64,000 nt of DNA, from positions 75,130,784 through 75,194,783 of the forward strand of contig OZ038485.1 in assembly GCA_964036315.1 (NCBI GenBank). The letters run 5' to 3'. Positions 34,300 through 43,984 of this stretch are shown here, piece by piece. Source of the DNA: Acanthosepion esculentum (Eukaryota; Mollusca; Cephalopoda; Sepiida; Sepiidae). How positions within the stretch are numbered: position 1 is the first letter of the stretch; every line of letters begins with the position of its first letter. The notes under the pieces were generated by a model. The model was not told the DNA's origin. It made no database searches and was given only the letters and a program-made list of their open reading frames with translations. Both the position numbers and the translations under genes were made by a program.

Positions 34300-34860
34300 A
34301 CAACTACCTTCATCCATTCTTCAAATTCGAAGGACTTTGGAAGAAGACGTAAAGGACCTCGCGAGCCAATGTGAAATTGACCAAATAAAACGTTGCCTTC
34401 ACAGAAATTGACCGGTGAGCGGAGGAGGAAGAAAGGAATTCGCGGGCCTATATGAAATTGTTTTGGGCCAATGAAAACCATACCTTCATAGAAATTAACT
34501 GGTCAACCGAGAAGGAAAGAGTGTGGTGAGCCCACACGAAATTCTTTTTTATATAAAATGAGGAGAAAAATTAAACGGAGTCATGTCAAAGGTTTTGTTT
34601 CAGTTTCTCGCGACCAGCGCTGAAGTTCTCACTAGTGTAAAAAAGTTCACCACTTATATTATCGGCCTCCAATCAGCACGCGGCACTTCAAAGAATTTTC
34701 TCTCAACAATCCATAACAGTTAAGCATTTCAAACTATCTCACTTCTGATTTGTTTTCGTGAAACGAGCTACTGACACTATTTCAAGTGTGCGCATTCGTG
34801 AATAAATTCTTTAACTTGTTTTGTTAAAATATCCTTCGTTAATCCTCTTGGCATGGGTAA
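34300..34860 (+). mobile_element. LTR with U3 subrepeats (LTR A)
   Basis: Three diverged units of about 80 bp share CGCGAGCCAATGTGAAATT, CGCGGGCCTATATGAAATT and GTGAGCCCACACGAAATT. They are followed by a TATA box (TTTTTTATATAAAATG, about 34546) and then GTTTCAGTTTCTCGCGACC. The 3' part shares GAGCTACTGACA...TTCAA.TGTG and GTGAATAAATTC...TTGTTTTGTTAAA with 47950-48010. The order enhancer-like repeats, TATA, poly(A) signal is that of an LTR. No paired LTR was found. Confidence 0.6.
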
Positions 34861-34889
34861 ATCAACAGTTCATTTTAATCCCTAAGCCC

Positions 34890-35125
34890 CACGCCACTAG
34901 AAATATGCAAGAACATGATATAAGATTAAAGGAAACTTTTAAAAGACTTAAAGAAGCTGGAATCAAATTAAATCAAATCTTAGAAACACAAACCTAGGAA
35001 AATTGGAGAGATAAAAATAAAAACAAGGAACGACATAGTATTAAAAGAAATAATTCACTTAACAAAGGATGGCACATAAAAGAATGATGTATTAAGGAGA
35101 GTATTGATAAAAAAATTATTTTAAG
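34890..35125 (+). pseudogene. Gypsy RT fragment
   Basis: A short piece of gypsy reverse transcriptase: MQEHDIRLKETFKRLKEAGI, where gypsy RT has the helix after YxDD, followed by KLN and loss of the frame. It is broken after about 30 residues by a frame change and stops, and it probably belongs with the integrase piece at 36.0-36.6 kb. Confidence 0.6.
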
Positions 35126-35128
35126 CAC

Positions 35129-35170
35129 AAGCGTGTTGCGGGGCCGATAAGGATGTCGGCCCCGCAAGTT
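35129..35170. repeat. GC-rich hairpin at edge of GC-rich block
   Basis: TGCGGGGCCGA and TCGGCCCCGCA are perfect 11-bp inverted arms around TAAGGATG. The hairpin marks the left edge of the GC-rich insertion. Confidence 0.85.
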
Positions 35171-35289
35171 TAGAAAAGGTGAGAATCAGCTAAGACAATG
35201 AGAGGACAAAGGCGGAGGTTTATGAAACAATAAACGTCGAATTTATTTATCCCAAGTGTACAAGAGTGTACTCTGGAGAAGTGTGTTGT

Positions 35290-35745
35290 ATCGGCGTCCG
35301 GTCCGGTAAGACTGGGGTTGTATCGGCGACACGGGTGTAGAGTTGGTCGCGGTGGTACCTGGTCGACTGCCGGATGGGAGAGTTGGTCGCGGTGGTACCT
35401 GGTCGACTGCCGGATGGGAGAGTTGGTCGTCGACGGTAGCTGGTCGACTGCCCGATGGGTAGAGCTGGCAGGTCGAAGACGTATGAAGGTTCGGCAGGGT
35501 CGGTTAAGACGAGTACCTAAACAGGGCCGAGTCAGAGCAGCGATACGACTTCCCGGGCGGATCAGCCGCGGAGACGGGATCGCACCGAAGTGTAACACTT
35601 GACGAAGGTGGAGTCCCTAAACAGGGCCGAGTAGTGTTACGCCTTCCAGGGCGGATCGACCGGGAAACGGGATCACGCCGAAGAGTATTCTCTCGACGAA
35701 GGCACCGGAGGCTCACAATCTTTGATCCTGGCCCCCGAGAGCCTC
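35290..35745. repeat. GC-rich minisatellite block
   Basis: A unit of about 40 bp (AGTTGGTCGCGGTGGTACCT, then GGTCGACTGCCGGATGGGAG) is repeated at 35342 and 35382 and again, diverged, at 35422. It is followed by two tandem units of about 105-110 bp that each start CCTAAACAGGGCCGAGT (35516 and 35612) and end near CTCGACGAAGG. The composition is about twice as GC-rich as the surroundings. It could be the variable part of an LTR or an independent satellite. Open frames across it are products of GC bias. Confidence 0.85.
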
Positions 35746-36039
35746 CATTCGGACGAAAAAAGGAGCTAATAATATGTAAAACGATTTATTCAAGTACTCC
35801 CTGGCTAGAGGAAGTAGAAAACCGTAAATATTAAATTAATCCCAATGTTGTTCGATGTTTGAGAAGCACTGCCTAATCCGATGCTCAATAGGCAGTGTTG
35901 TAGTGTCAACAATATTGGCCTGTCGTCAGTTTCTCGCATGCTCCTTGACTTAAATCAGCGAGATCAGGGGTTGTGAAAGGTCAAGGTTGTTTATCTAAGG
36001 AGCGGCTAATGGCGGCCGCGACAAGTGTCAGTACTAAAA

Positions 36040-36600
36040 GACTTACTTTTCTATCAGAACAGAATAGATTTGAAATGTTAAAATCCATAGTAGTCATTTA
36101 GGCCTAAATAAATGTAAAGAAAGAGACAACATGTCAATGTGGTGGCCAGGAATAACAGCGGATATAGAAAAAATAGACAAGCTCATTTTGTAATGTACAT
36201 AGTCCAGTTAATAGGAATTAAAAATTAAACCTACATCAATACCAATATAGATTTTATCACATAAAAAGTAGTCCATATTTGCCACAGGCTAATGGAGAGG
36301 CAGAATCAGCAGTTTTAAATAGCCAAGAGAATATTAAAACAACCATATTATTTATCGCATTATTAGTATATCAGAGTACATCAATTTCTGATACAAACAA
36401 GAGTCCAGTATTCTTAATGGGGAGAAAAATTAAAACTATATTACCATGCCATTGGAAGAATTTAGAGTCCAAATGGTTTAATTTAAATCAAGTAACGGAA
36501 AGAGACAGATTCTATAAGGCGTTGGATGATAATCACAGGTGGGGAGATTTTGAATTACCCATCACCCCGCCGATAATTACAGGTGGCACGAGACTTTACC
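36040..36600 (+). pseudogene. Gypsy integrase fragment
   Basis: Plus strand. The zinc-domain end MSMWWPGITADIEKID lies at about 36130-36177 (WWPG is typical of gypsy integrase). Then, after loss of the central core, PYLPQANGEAESAV (about 36272-36310) matches the third-carboxylate region of the DDE core (PQ.NG..E), followed by LLVYQSTSISDTNKSPVFLMGRK. The D and D of the core lie in the missing part. In the family, integrase inserts the cDNA. The frame runs on to 36647, but after about 36570 it is read through sequence belonging to the opposite-strand gag gene. Confidence 0.8.
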
Positions 36601-37736
36601 TGGTGGTAGGCATATTTGAGGTCGAATTGAGAAATGCACAGAATTGACGAGTATCCTGGCCGAGTATCACGTCAGAGCATAAATCCTTCAAAACACTCAA
36701 ACGGGTGGAAACATACGACTGGTCGTTAAGGCAAAGGATTAGATCTACGTAGTTGCTTGAATTAGTATTTAAAGTTTTCTGGGTCATGGTGATACCTTTA
36801 CTAGACGGGTGAACTTTCGCGTTTAGTTCCTGCACGACTCCTTCACTGAGATAACTGTCAGTGCTACAAGAATCAAGTAGAGTATTTAGTTTTTTCCATC
36901 AACAATTACGTGCGTCGCAACGGTTAGAGTTCCCGTGGTATGTTAGTAAGCGTGGTCAGTATATGAGGGCCAGCCACTGTTGCTAATGAATTTGACGAAG
37001 GTTTGGACCGACATGCACGAGCGTAATGTCCTTGCTTTGAGCATTATTTACAAGTAGTTACGCGAGCAGGACAGCGGTCCGGCGAATGATAGTGAAATCC
37101 ACAGAAAAAGCATTCACGTTTTGCTTGATAGATCGCGGCTACTGCTCGTTCGTTAAGTTTGACCAGAGGTTTATAACAATTCTCACATAGCTTTGTGGGT
37201 TCGGAATCAACTATTGCTGTCATTTGAGTTTCTGAAGTAACGTACAAGTCGTTATTCCGTTGGGCTAAGTCTAATGCAGAAGCTGTTTGTAGGTCCAGAG
37301 TCTTATTTTTTAGGGAACGCTGCTGTATATGTGATGTGATCCTATGCCTGTAATGAAGGCGTCTCGCATAGCTTCAATGCCGCATTTTCCAACAGTATGG
37401 TCTCTGAAGTTACAGTTCTTACTCAGCGACTCTCTCGGCTTCTGTCGTCTCATAGCCAACAAGTGCCCCGCGAAAACCTCATTAGGTGTTTTAACAAATA
37501 AATTATGCAATTTTTGTATAGCCATGTCGAAATCCGTACATCCTTCTATGTATTCGAACACGCTGGAACTCCTACATCTCAAGAGAGCACGGTACTTGTT
37601 AGGAATGTTGTCCTTGTAATAGTCGAAATAGTTCAACAGGATTGTTCGCCAATCGTGATAATCTCTGGCAACTGTTGGTGAACAGGGGTCAGCATACAAG
37701 TTTTTTGGCTTCGACGCCGTTTCCATGTTCATTTTT
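36580..37736 (-). pseudogene. Ty3/gypsy Gag with two zinc knuckles and protease start
   Basis: Minus strand, starting MNMETASKPKNLYADP at 37736. Landmarks are DYHDWRTILLNYFDYY, a helical segment ending ESLSKNCNF and MRDAFITGIGSHHI (to 37310). After a frame change come SLKNKTLDLQTASALDLAQR and the paired knuckles CFFCGFHYHSPDRC and a second one, broken by a stop, of form C-X2-C-SKQGHYARAC. The protease is LLDSCSTDSYLSEGVVQEL (DSC where most have DSG/DTG), followed by LCSDVILGQD, which is the flap-proximal region of retropepsins. The pol part is missing: at about 36.6 kb the gene meets the plus-strand integrase fragment head to head. Upstream is the LINE 37786-43973, which entered its leader. 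Confidence 0.82.
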
Positions 37737-37774
37737 ATATTGGTTTAGCTAAATAAAAAAACAGAACAGAAGTA

Positions 37775-37785
37775 AAAGTACTAAG
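37775..37785. repeat. Target-site duplication, left
   Basis: AAAGTACTAAG, identical to 43974-43984. Both copies flank the 6188-bp LINE exactly. Confidence 0.9.
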
Positions 37786-38449
37786 TTTTATTAAGATTTA
37801 TTGCGCAAAATACACATTTATGGCACAAGGCCTAAAAACAGGGGAGGGGTAAAGGCTGGTCGACACTATCTTATACCTAGCTAATCCGATTCACGACCCA
37901 TTCACTCATTACAATTTTCACATTCACCATAAAAACTCGTCCGTCACCAGTCAATCCTCCATACACTACAATACCGCATCCTTTCAAGGGGGACGTACAA
38001 AACGCGCCTCACACCATAAAAATTTAATGATAATAAGTTATTATATATAAAAATCTAATAATGAAGAATGAGAGGGGGGATGCCCCCCCCCCAAAAAAAA
38101 CTAAACATCAACACAAAGTAAACTAAACATAACTGATAGTAGGACCCATCCAACCCTCAAAAGAGAGGCCGCTGTATCCTGCCCATTGGACAAAATCAAG
38201 AGGCTCTCTCGCTAAGAGAGTGGGAAAGGAGAAAAAATATATACGGACATGGGAAATAAAAAGCTGACCCAGTCGAGATGAAAAAGGGGCCAAAACAAAT
38301 TGGGGGGGTTGGGAATATCGACTTGGATCATAACCAAAGATGCAGCCAGGAACAGGCCAGGAACACATTAACTAGGTTCATAAAAGCTTGTCTAACCTAA
38401 CCAAGGGGAGGGCTCCACAGGAAACCACCCCGATGTGACTTAGGTTGAC
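37786..38449 (-). other. 3' UTR and AT-rich tail of the Tx1-like LINE
   Basis: Minus-strand sequence after the ORF2 stop. It contains a G/C run (GGGGGGATGCCCCCC near 38075) and ends with a region TTTTGCGCAATAAATCTTAA that has two AATAAA-type words, instead of a long poly(A). Confidence 0.6.
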
Positions 38450-41400
38450 CTAAAAAAGAAAATCAAGGCTAGCCCCGTTCAAGCCCACCTCAGTTACCCA
38501 CCTTTCGCTGAAGACTGTCGAATGCAAGCGTTTTCTATCAGTTCTAATCTTCATCTTGAGCTGATGCTCAAAAAATCGGATCAGATCCTGATGTGAAAGA
38601 CGGTTGCCTCGAAAGACTTCCTCCTGTCGTGTCGTCCAAATCACCATTCGGGCCGTGTCCAGCAGCGCCAGAAACACCATTCGTTTCACCCCAGAATAGA
38701 GGGCAACACATTGTCACACGCGTATGCGCGATCAATGAGCACAAGCCTTTCGGGATCGAGACCCGGCGACAATGGTAGAAGGCGTGCGAAGCCGTTTCTT
38801 CTAAACCAAGGTCACACCGTTCACAGTCTGGCAAATCCCCCAAGCCCCATATGAAGGTCTTGTCATTGAGAGGTAGCCGATTCCGAGCCAATCGCCAGGT
38901 AAGCGAAAACTCAGGATTACTGAGATAATCCGCCACTGGCGCCCAAGACTAGAAAGAGCGAAACTCCTCCTCCGACAAGTCGAGCCGCTCACGTAGAGGA
39001 TTCTTCGCGACCCCCATCCACTAAATAACGATAGAAGACCTTCCTAGGCCGTGAAAAGTCATTGAACCGAGGAATGATCGTCAAAGCGTACCGACACTCG
39101 CGAAGGAAATCCGATTGATCCTGGGGTTTACGACGACGCTCAACCCGCGAGATAGGGGGGGCTGATAGTAAGGAAAGGGAACGCGTCCCGAACAAACTCC
39201 GCCATAATCGAATCTCCTGTCAAAGAGCGGCGTAGGAAAGCCAACCTCGAGGCGAATTTGTGGCTCGCCAAGTGTGGCGTTCCCAGCCCCCATAACACGG
39301 ACGTTGTGCACAGACTTCTCTGTTGACCTGATGCTTGCGTCCCCTCCATAAAACGGAAGATAGCGAGCGCTCGAGCGGCTTCTTATGATCTTTACAGAGA
39401 GGAAGTACGGACAATCGATAAAGGACAATCGGGAAAACGTATGTAGCACACGCCTCCGCCCTGCCCTTCACGGACAACCTCCGTCGACGCCAAGTCTGAC
39501 CGGCCGCGTCGACCTTTGCTCGTACTTCAGAACAATTTTTCTCCAGCTGGAGGTCGGGTCCAAACCAGACTCCAAGAATGCGCACAGGACCGTCCGTCCA
39601 ACTGAAGGGCCCTGGAAGATCAACTCCCTTCCAGGCACCTAACCACAAGTCGGACGACTTGTCGCGGTTAATCTTGGCCCCTGTCACCTTTTCGTAACGA
39701 TCAAGCGCCTTCAGTACCGCCTCAATGTCGCTGCGGTACGACACGAAAGCAGATAGGTCATCAACATACGCGGAAACCCTGACTCAAGCCCCTCCGAGAA
39801 CGGCGATTCCACGTAAGGCCGGACTGCACGCCCTGTCCCTCAGCCGGCGACGGAGAGACTCCAACTGCAAAGCATAAAGTAGGGGCGACAGTGGACAACC
39901 CCGACGGACCGACCTAGATAGCGCAAAAGCGCCCGACAGCTTCCCGTTCACCTGTACCACAGCACTGGGGGAGTGATAGAGGAGGCTAATCCAGCGGCAG
40001 AAGTTGGGTTCGAATCCGGCGGCCTGCAGGACTGCAGCAAGGTAGCGATGGTCAACCCTATCAAATGCCTTGGACTGATCTAAATTGATCAGCGCGGCCT
40101 CATCTTTTACACCCTCTATGATCATGCGGATCAGATGCAGGTTGCTCTGAATTGTTCGGACTCTCACAGCATAAATCTGCTCAGGGCCCACCAGAGACTC
40201 GGCAACTGACTGCAAATGCTAATGCAGGATCTTTAACTCTGTGTTTAGCAGAGTTATGGGCCTGTAATCATCTAATTTCATCTAATTTTCCCCTAACATC
40301 GTTGCCCTTTTTCAACAGTGTGATCACACCCCTAGTGAACCGGTCGGGGATGGCCCCCTGCCGGAACCAGTTGTTGAACACAACTGTCAAAATCGGGACA
40401 AAGATGTGAGTCAGCCTCAAGTACAATTCATAGGGCAAACCATCCAGACCTGGCGACTTGCCTCTGCTGACCTTCTTCAAGGCCGCGTAGACTTCGCCCT
40501 CCGTAATCTCTCCCTCGCAACTAGCCGCTTCAGTCGACGAAAGTCAGCAAAGAGTTGCTAAACTCGTCATCACGAAGACCAGGCTCCTTGGTAAAGCGGC
40601 TCTCGAAATGCCGCCGAAACGCCTCGCACATGTCGTCAGTTACCCGAAGAGTGTGCCCCTCCGGGGTTTTGACTTCACGAATGTGCCGATCAGACCCTCG
40701 ACGGATCTCTTCCTTGCGCAATTCTGTACCCATGTTCACCGCTTCGGAAGACATCTTGCTTAACCTATGTCTAATTACCTGGACCATGTAGCGCTCGCTA
40801 GTCAAACGCTCCAGGGCCTCACTAGCTAAAGCTATCTCTAGGGGATTCCCCTCCAGCGACTGCCTGGGAAAAACTAGCCTTAAGCGTCTTCACATTCTCA
40901 GCTCTATCTAGGGCGAGCCGTTTGCTGAAATCAGTGGTGAAGGACCTAATCCTATTCTTAAGTCTCTCCCACCACTTGTTCCCGATAACTGCCCCCACTA
41001 GCTCCCGCTGCACTAAGCTAGTTAGCTGTTCCTGGAAGTCCCGCCTTTCTAGTAAGGACAGATTGAACTTCCAGTACCCAGCCATTCTAGGCCTACGATC
41101 TAACGCCATCCGGGCACAAACGAGTTTGTGATCCGAATAGAACTTGGGACAATCTAATAAGTCTACGTCGACTCCTTTAACTAACATTCTATCCAGGTAG
41201 CTAACCACCCGGGTGAAAGGCCAATTAAGAGCCAAGTCCACATTTCCCCTCGAGGTGATCGACCCGGTATCTATCGACGAGACTAAACTCTTCGATCAAA
41301 CCAACCAGGCTATGATCGCTCCTTCTCGCCCCTATCTAACTTGGGGTCCCGAATGGCATTCCAGTCCCCCATTAAAACTAGGCCCGTTGAATCCACCAGG

Positions 41401-41780
41401 AACGGCCTCAACTGCCGAAAAGACGAGACCCGCTACTCGTGGTCGTTGGGCGCATAAACCGCAACTACTCGGAACGAACCACTTTTCACGGCAATATCAG
41501 CCACGATCAACACACCCTCGGCATCTGTATGCACAAGGTCTACCTTCTCATGAAGTGTAGGCCTCACCAGCAAAGAAACTCCTCTGGTATGTCGGTCCCC
41601 ATATGCTGAATAAACGACAAAGCCGCTAGACAGCACACACGCATCGACGCTGCAAACAAAGTGGGTCTCTTCGATCGCGGCGACATCCACGCCGAAAGAC
41701 AAGAGATCCCGGAGTAAGCGGGCAGCCTTACTCCGATCCCTCAAGCCCTTCGCATTCAGACTGACGAACTTGATTGACAT
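38450..41780 (-). pseudogene. Tx1/L1-like ORF2: endonuclease, reverse transcriptase, zinc-binding C-terminus
   Basis: Minus strand, beginning MSIKFVSLNAKGLRDRSK at 41780. The APE-type endonuclease shows AAIEETHF (catalytic Glu), VYSAYGDRHTRGVSLLV and VVAVYAPN, then LDRML and FYSDHKLV (C-terminal SDH). The linker is basic/helical. RT motifs: KSPGLDGLPYELY and GVITLLKKG, then ALINLDQSKAFDRVDH (first Asp), RRGCPLSPLLYAL, and AYVDDLSAF at about 39735-39770 (catalytic YxDD intact). One in-frame stop lies just before it (39784). Then come the thumb, LARNRLPLNDKTFIWG, and a zinc-binding motif DCERCDLGLEETASHAFYHC at about 38775-38830. At least five frameshifts and two stops are present. It would nick target DNA and reverse-transcribe the element RNA. 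Confidence 0.92.
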
Positions 41781-41829
41781 TATTTAGGCCTGCCAAAAAA
41801 AAAAAAAAAAAGAGTAAGAAGCGAAAAAC

Positions 41830-43561
41830 CTACTCACATACAAGCCGGAAATCTGCGTCAGTCAGGACCCCGACGAATTGTCCTATGCTCCCTACACCTA
41901 GCTCTGACGTCATTCGTCCTTCCAGGACAATTCCGCCGACGTCCGTGGGGTACGTTAATTTAACACACCTATATGGGGAGGGAGGGAGTAAGACAGGGAC
42001 CCTCCCAGAACAATATTGTCTTAATTTCTTTAAGTAATCATCATCTATTGTCAGCATTTTAATGTTTTTGAATGCTTATTGTGTTTCCACCAATGCCTCC
42101 AAACTTTTAGGTAGCCACCTGTGTCCCTTACACTGTGTCCCTTACACAGATGACTACCCCAGGAGCATCTGGAAAGTTCCTGGGGTCCTCAATGGATTTA
42201 CCATCAACAGAAGACATCTTCATCAAAAGACCTAATAAAGATTTTTGTGGCTTGAAAGGCCCTTCTTGACTTGCTCCACATCTACTCTGCAGATGTTTTC
42301 TGCGTCAGGGAAAATTCTTTTTCTTTTCCCTGACACGGTGGGGTGGGGAAGAAGTGGAAGAGTGAGGGGGAGTAGATATTGAACTGGCAGGAGAGGTGGA
42401 GGGAGAGGGGGATGGAGCTCGAGTGGGTGAAGTGGGGAGGCTCCTAGCTTTTGGCAGTTTTTCTCTAGCTTGTCCTGGCGAGACCGGTACTGACAAAGAC
42501 CTGCTTTTTGGTACACTTCTTTCTGCCCTACTTCAATCGGCATGTTTTTCTATCGGTCTTTCGGTGTCCTCCTCCTCTTCTCTAGTTCTCTTCAAAGAAG
42601 AGCGAGTGGGAGGCATTTCCTCCACCTCCATCTCCTCTTCCGGTTGTTGCTGCTTTTTCTTGTTCCTTTTTGTGTTGCTGTTTTGTTGCTGATTTCGGTG
42701 ATTGTTGCCGTGCTGGTTTTTTCGGTGACTGTGTGGTTGGGTTTGTCACTCCCCTCCTCTTCACCTCAGTCCAGACACCCTGGGGGGGGGGATTTCCCCT
42801 TTTTACTACAACTGTCGCTGCTGGAGGCGCACTCTTCGTAGGCTGTTCCACCTTCTTCCCGGGGCACTCCTTAGCCATGTGCCCCACTGAACCACATGAC
42901 CAACAACATGGCCTCCTATCCTCCACGACGACGATGAACATTCTCTTGTCCCGACATGTCAAAATATTTTAAATGTTTTGGAAACTCTGCCATGTGAAGA
43001 CAACTTGCAGGACAATATCACTGGTTGCAATGCCGGCTTTGCTGCGTACAGCACTCACTTCTTGTACCTGTCCATACTTGGTAAAGAACGCTTCCATCCT
43101 ATCTTGTAAAATGTCAACTGGTACACCATGCACAGTAATTTGTGTTTTTCTTGTACCCATATACTCCGTTTGGAGTCTTAATGACGTTGAGAGGACATTT
43201 CCTGCTAGTTCTGATCCGAGAAGAAGGTCCCACGTTGCATTGCTTCTCCTCGCCAACACTTTCGACATGATTTTGTTGAGGCTTTTTTAAGTGCCTCTTC
43301 CATGCTCTCTTTGCTGACCCCAATGCGTCTCCGATTCTTTACATCTGTGGTCAGCAGAGAAATAACTTTGGTGTTGATAGCTTCCAAAGCCTCGGGGATA
43401 GTAAGAAACTCATTCCCCTGCAGGTATTTCTCATATTTTTGGCGTTGTTCGTCATAAAAAGCTGCATCTTTTTTCTTAGTCCCGCTCTCGGATCAGGCCT
43501 GTTTTTTTACTGGTGCCAAATTTTCGGTTTGCACCGGCGGCGTATATGAATTTTCGCTCAT
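41830..43561 (-). pseudogene. Tx1/L1-like ORF1 RNA-binding protein
   Basis: ATG at 43561 (MSENSYTPPVQTENLAPVKK), with an early stop after about 22 codons; the frame continues as DAAFYDEQRQKYEKYLQGNE and EALEAINTKVISLL. After a frameshift it reads SKVLARRSNATWDLLLGSE, then RKTQITVHGVPVDILQDRME, an RRM-like segment. After another it reads RRPCCWSCGSVGHMAKECPG, a C-X2-C-X4-H-X4-C knuckle at about 42870-42910, followed by a Pro/Lys/Gln-rich tail. It ends with LTIDDDYLKKLRQYC...LVCE at 41830. The probable role is RNA binding and chaperoning for the element. ORF2 starts 50 bp downstream, separated by a T tract on this strand. Confidence 0.82.
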
Positions 43562-43973
43562 TGGTGGATGATGACCACCACAGCTGAACAAATAAAACTT
43601 TGCCTGTTTCTATATATTATTATTATTTTAAAAATGCAGGCATATAGCGCAAAACAAAAATTGTAAACAACCAAATAAAACCAAAAACATGGAAAAATAA
43701 AACCAATAAACACGTAAGAACTAAAAACAAAGAAATACGAAAAAGGTAAATAAAAATAGGGGGAGGGTAAATATACAAACAAGGAAATAAACAAGAAAGA
43801 AACGAAAAAGGCGTACAAATAAATCTGTACAAAATAAGAAAATTGAAAAGTTTTAGAATTTATTTAATGAAAAACCTTAACTTGTTCAAAAGCTTGTCAA
43901 AAAAACGTACTCCACAAAAGCAAAAGGCAATAAGGTCTCAGGTGTTAGACAGCATATTGCACCCCCTCCCTCC

Positions 43974-43984
43974 AAAGTACTAAG
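43974..43984. repeat. Target-site duplication, right
   Basis: AAAGTACTAAG; identical partner at 37775-37785. Confidence 0.9.

Larger units (their letters stand above)
37786..43973 (-). mobile_element. Near full-length Tx1/L1-like LINE (6188 bp)
   Basis: Minus-strand order: 5' leader (43973-43562), ORF1 (43561-41830), ORF2 (41780-38450), 3' UTR and AT-rich tail ending ...CAATAAATCTTAATAAAA. An 11-bp direct repeat AAAGTACTAAG (37775-37785, 43974-43984) flanks it. The two-ORF layout, the CCHC knuckle in ORF1, and the endonuclease, reverse transcriptase and zinc-binding C-terminus fit the L1/Tx1 group. Multiple frameshifts in ORF2 make this a dead copy, although its ends appear complete. Confidence 0.9.

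Noticed and set aside
35318..35834. Arg/Gly-rich open frames on both strands
   Set aside because: Artefacts of the GC-rich tandem repeats.
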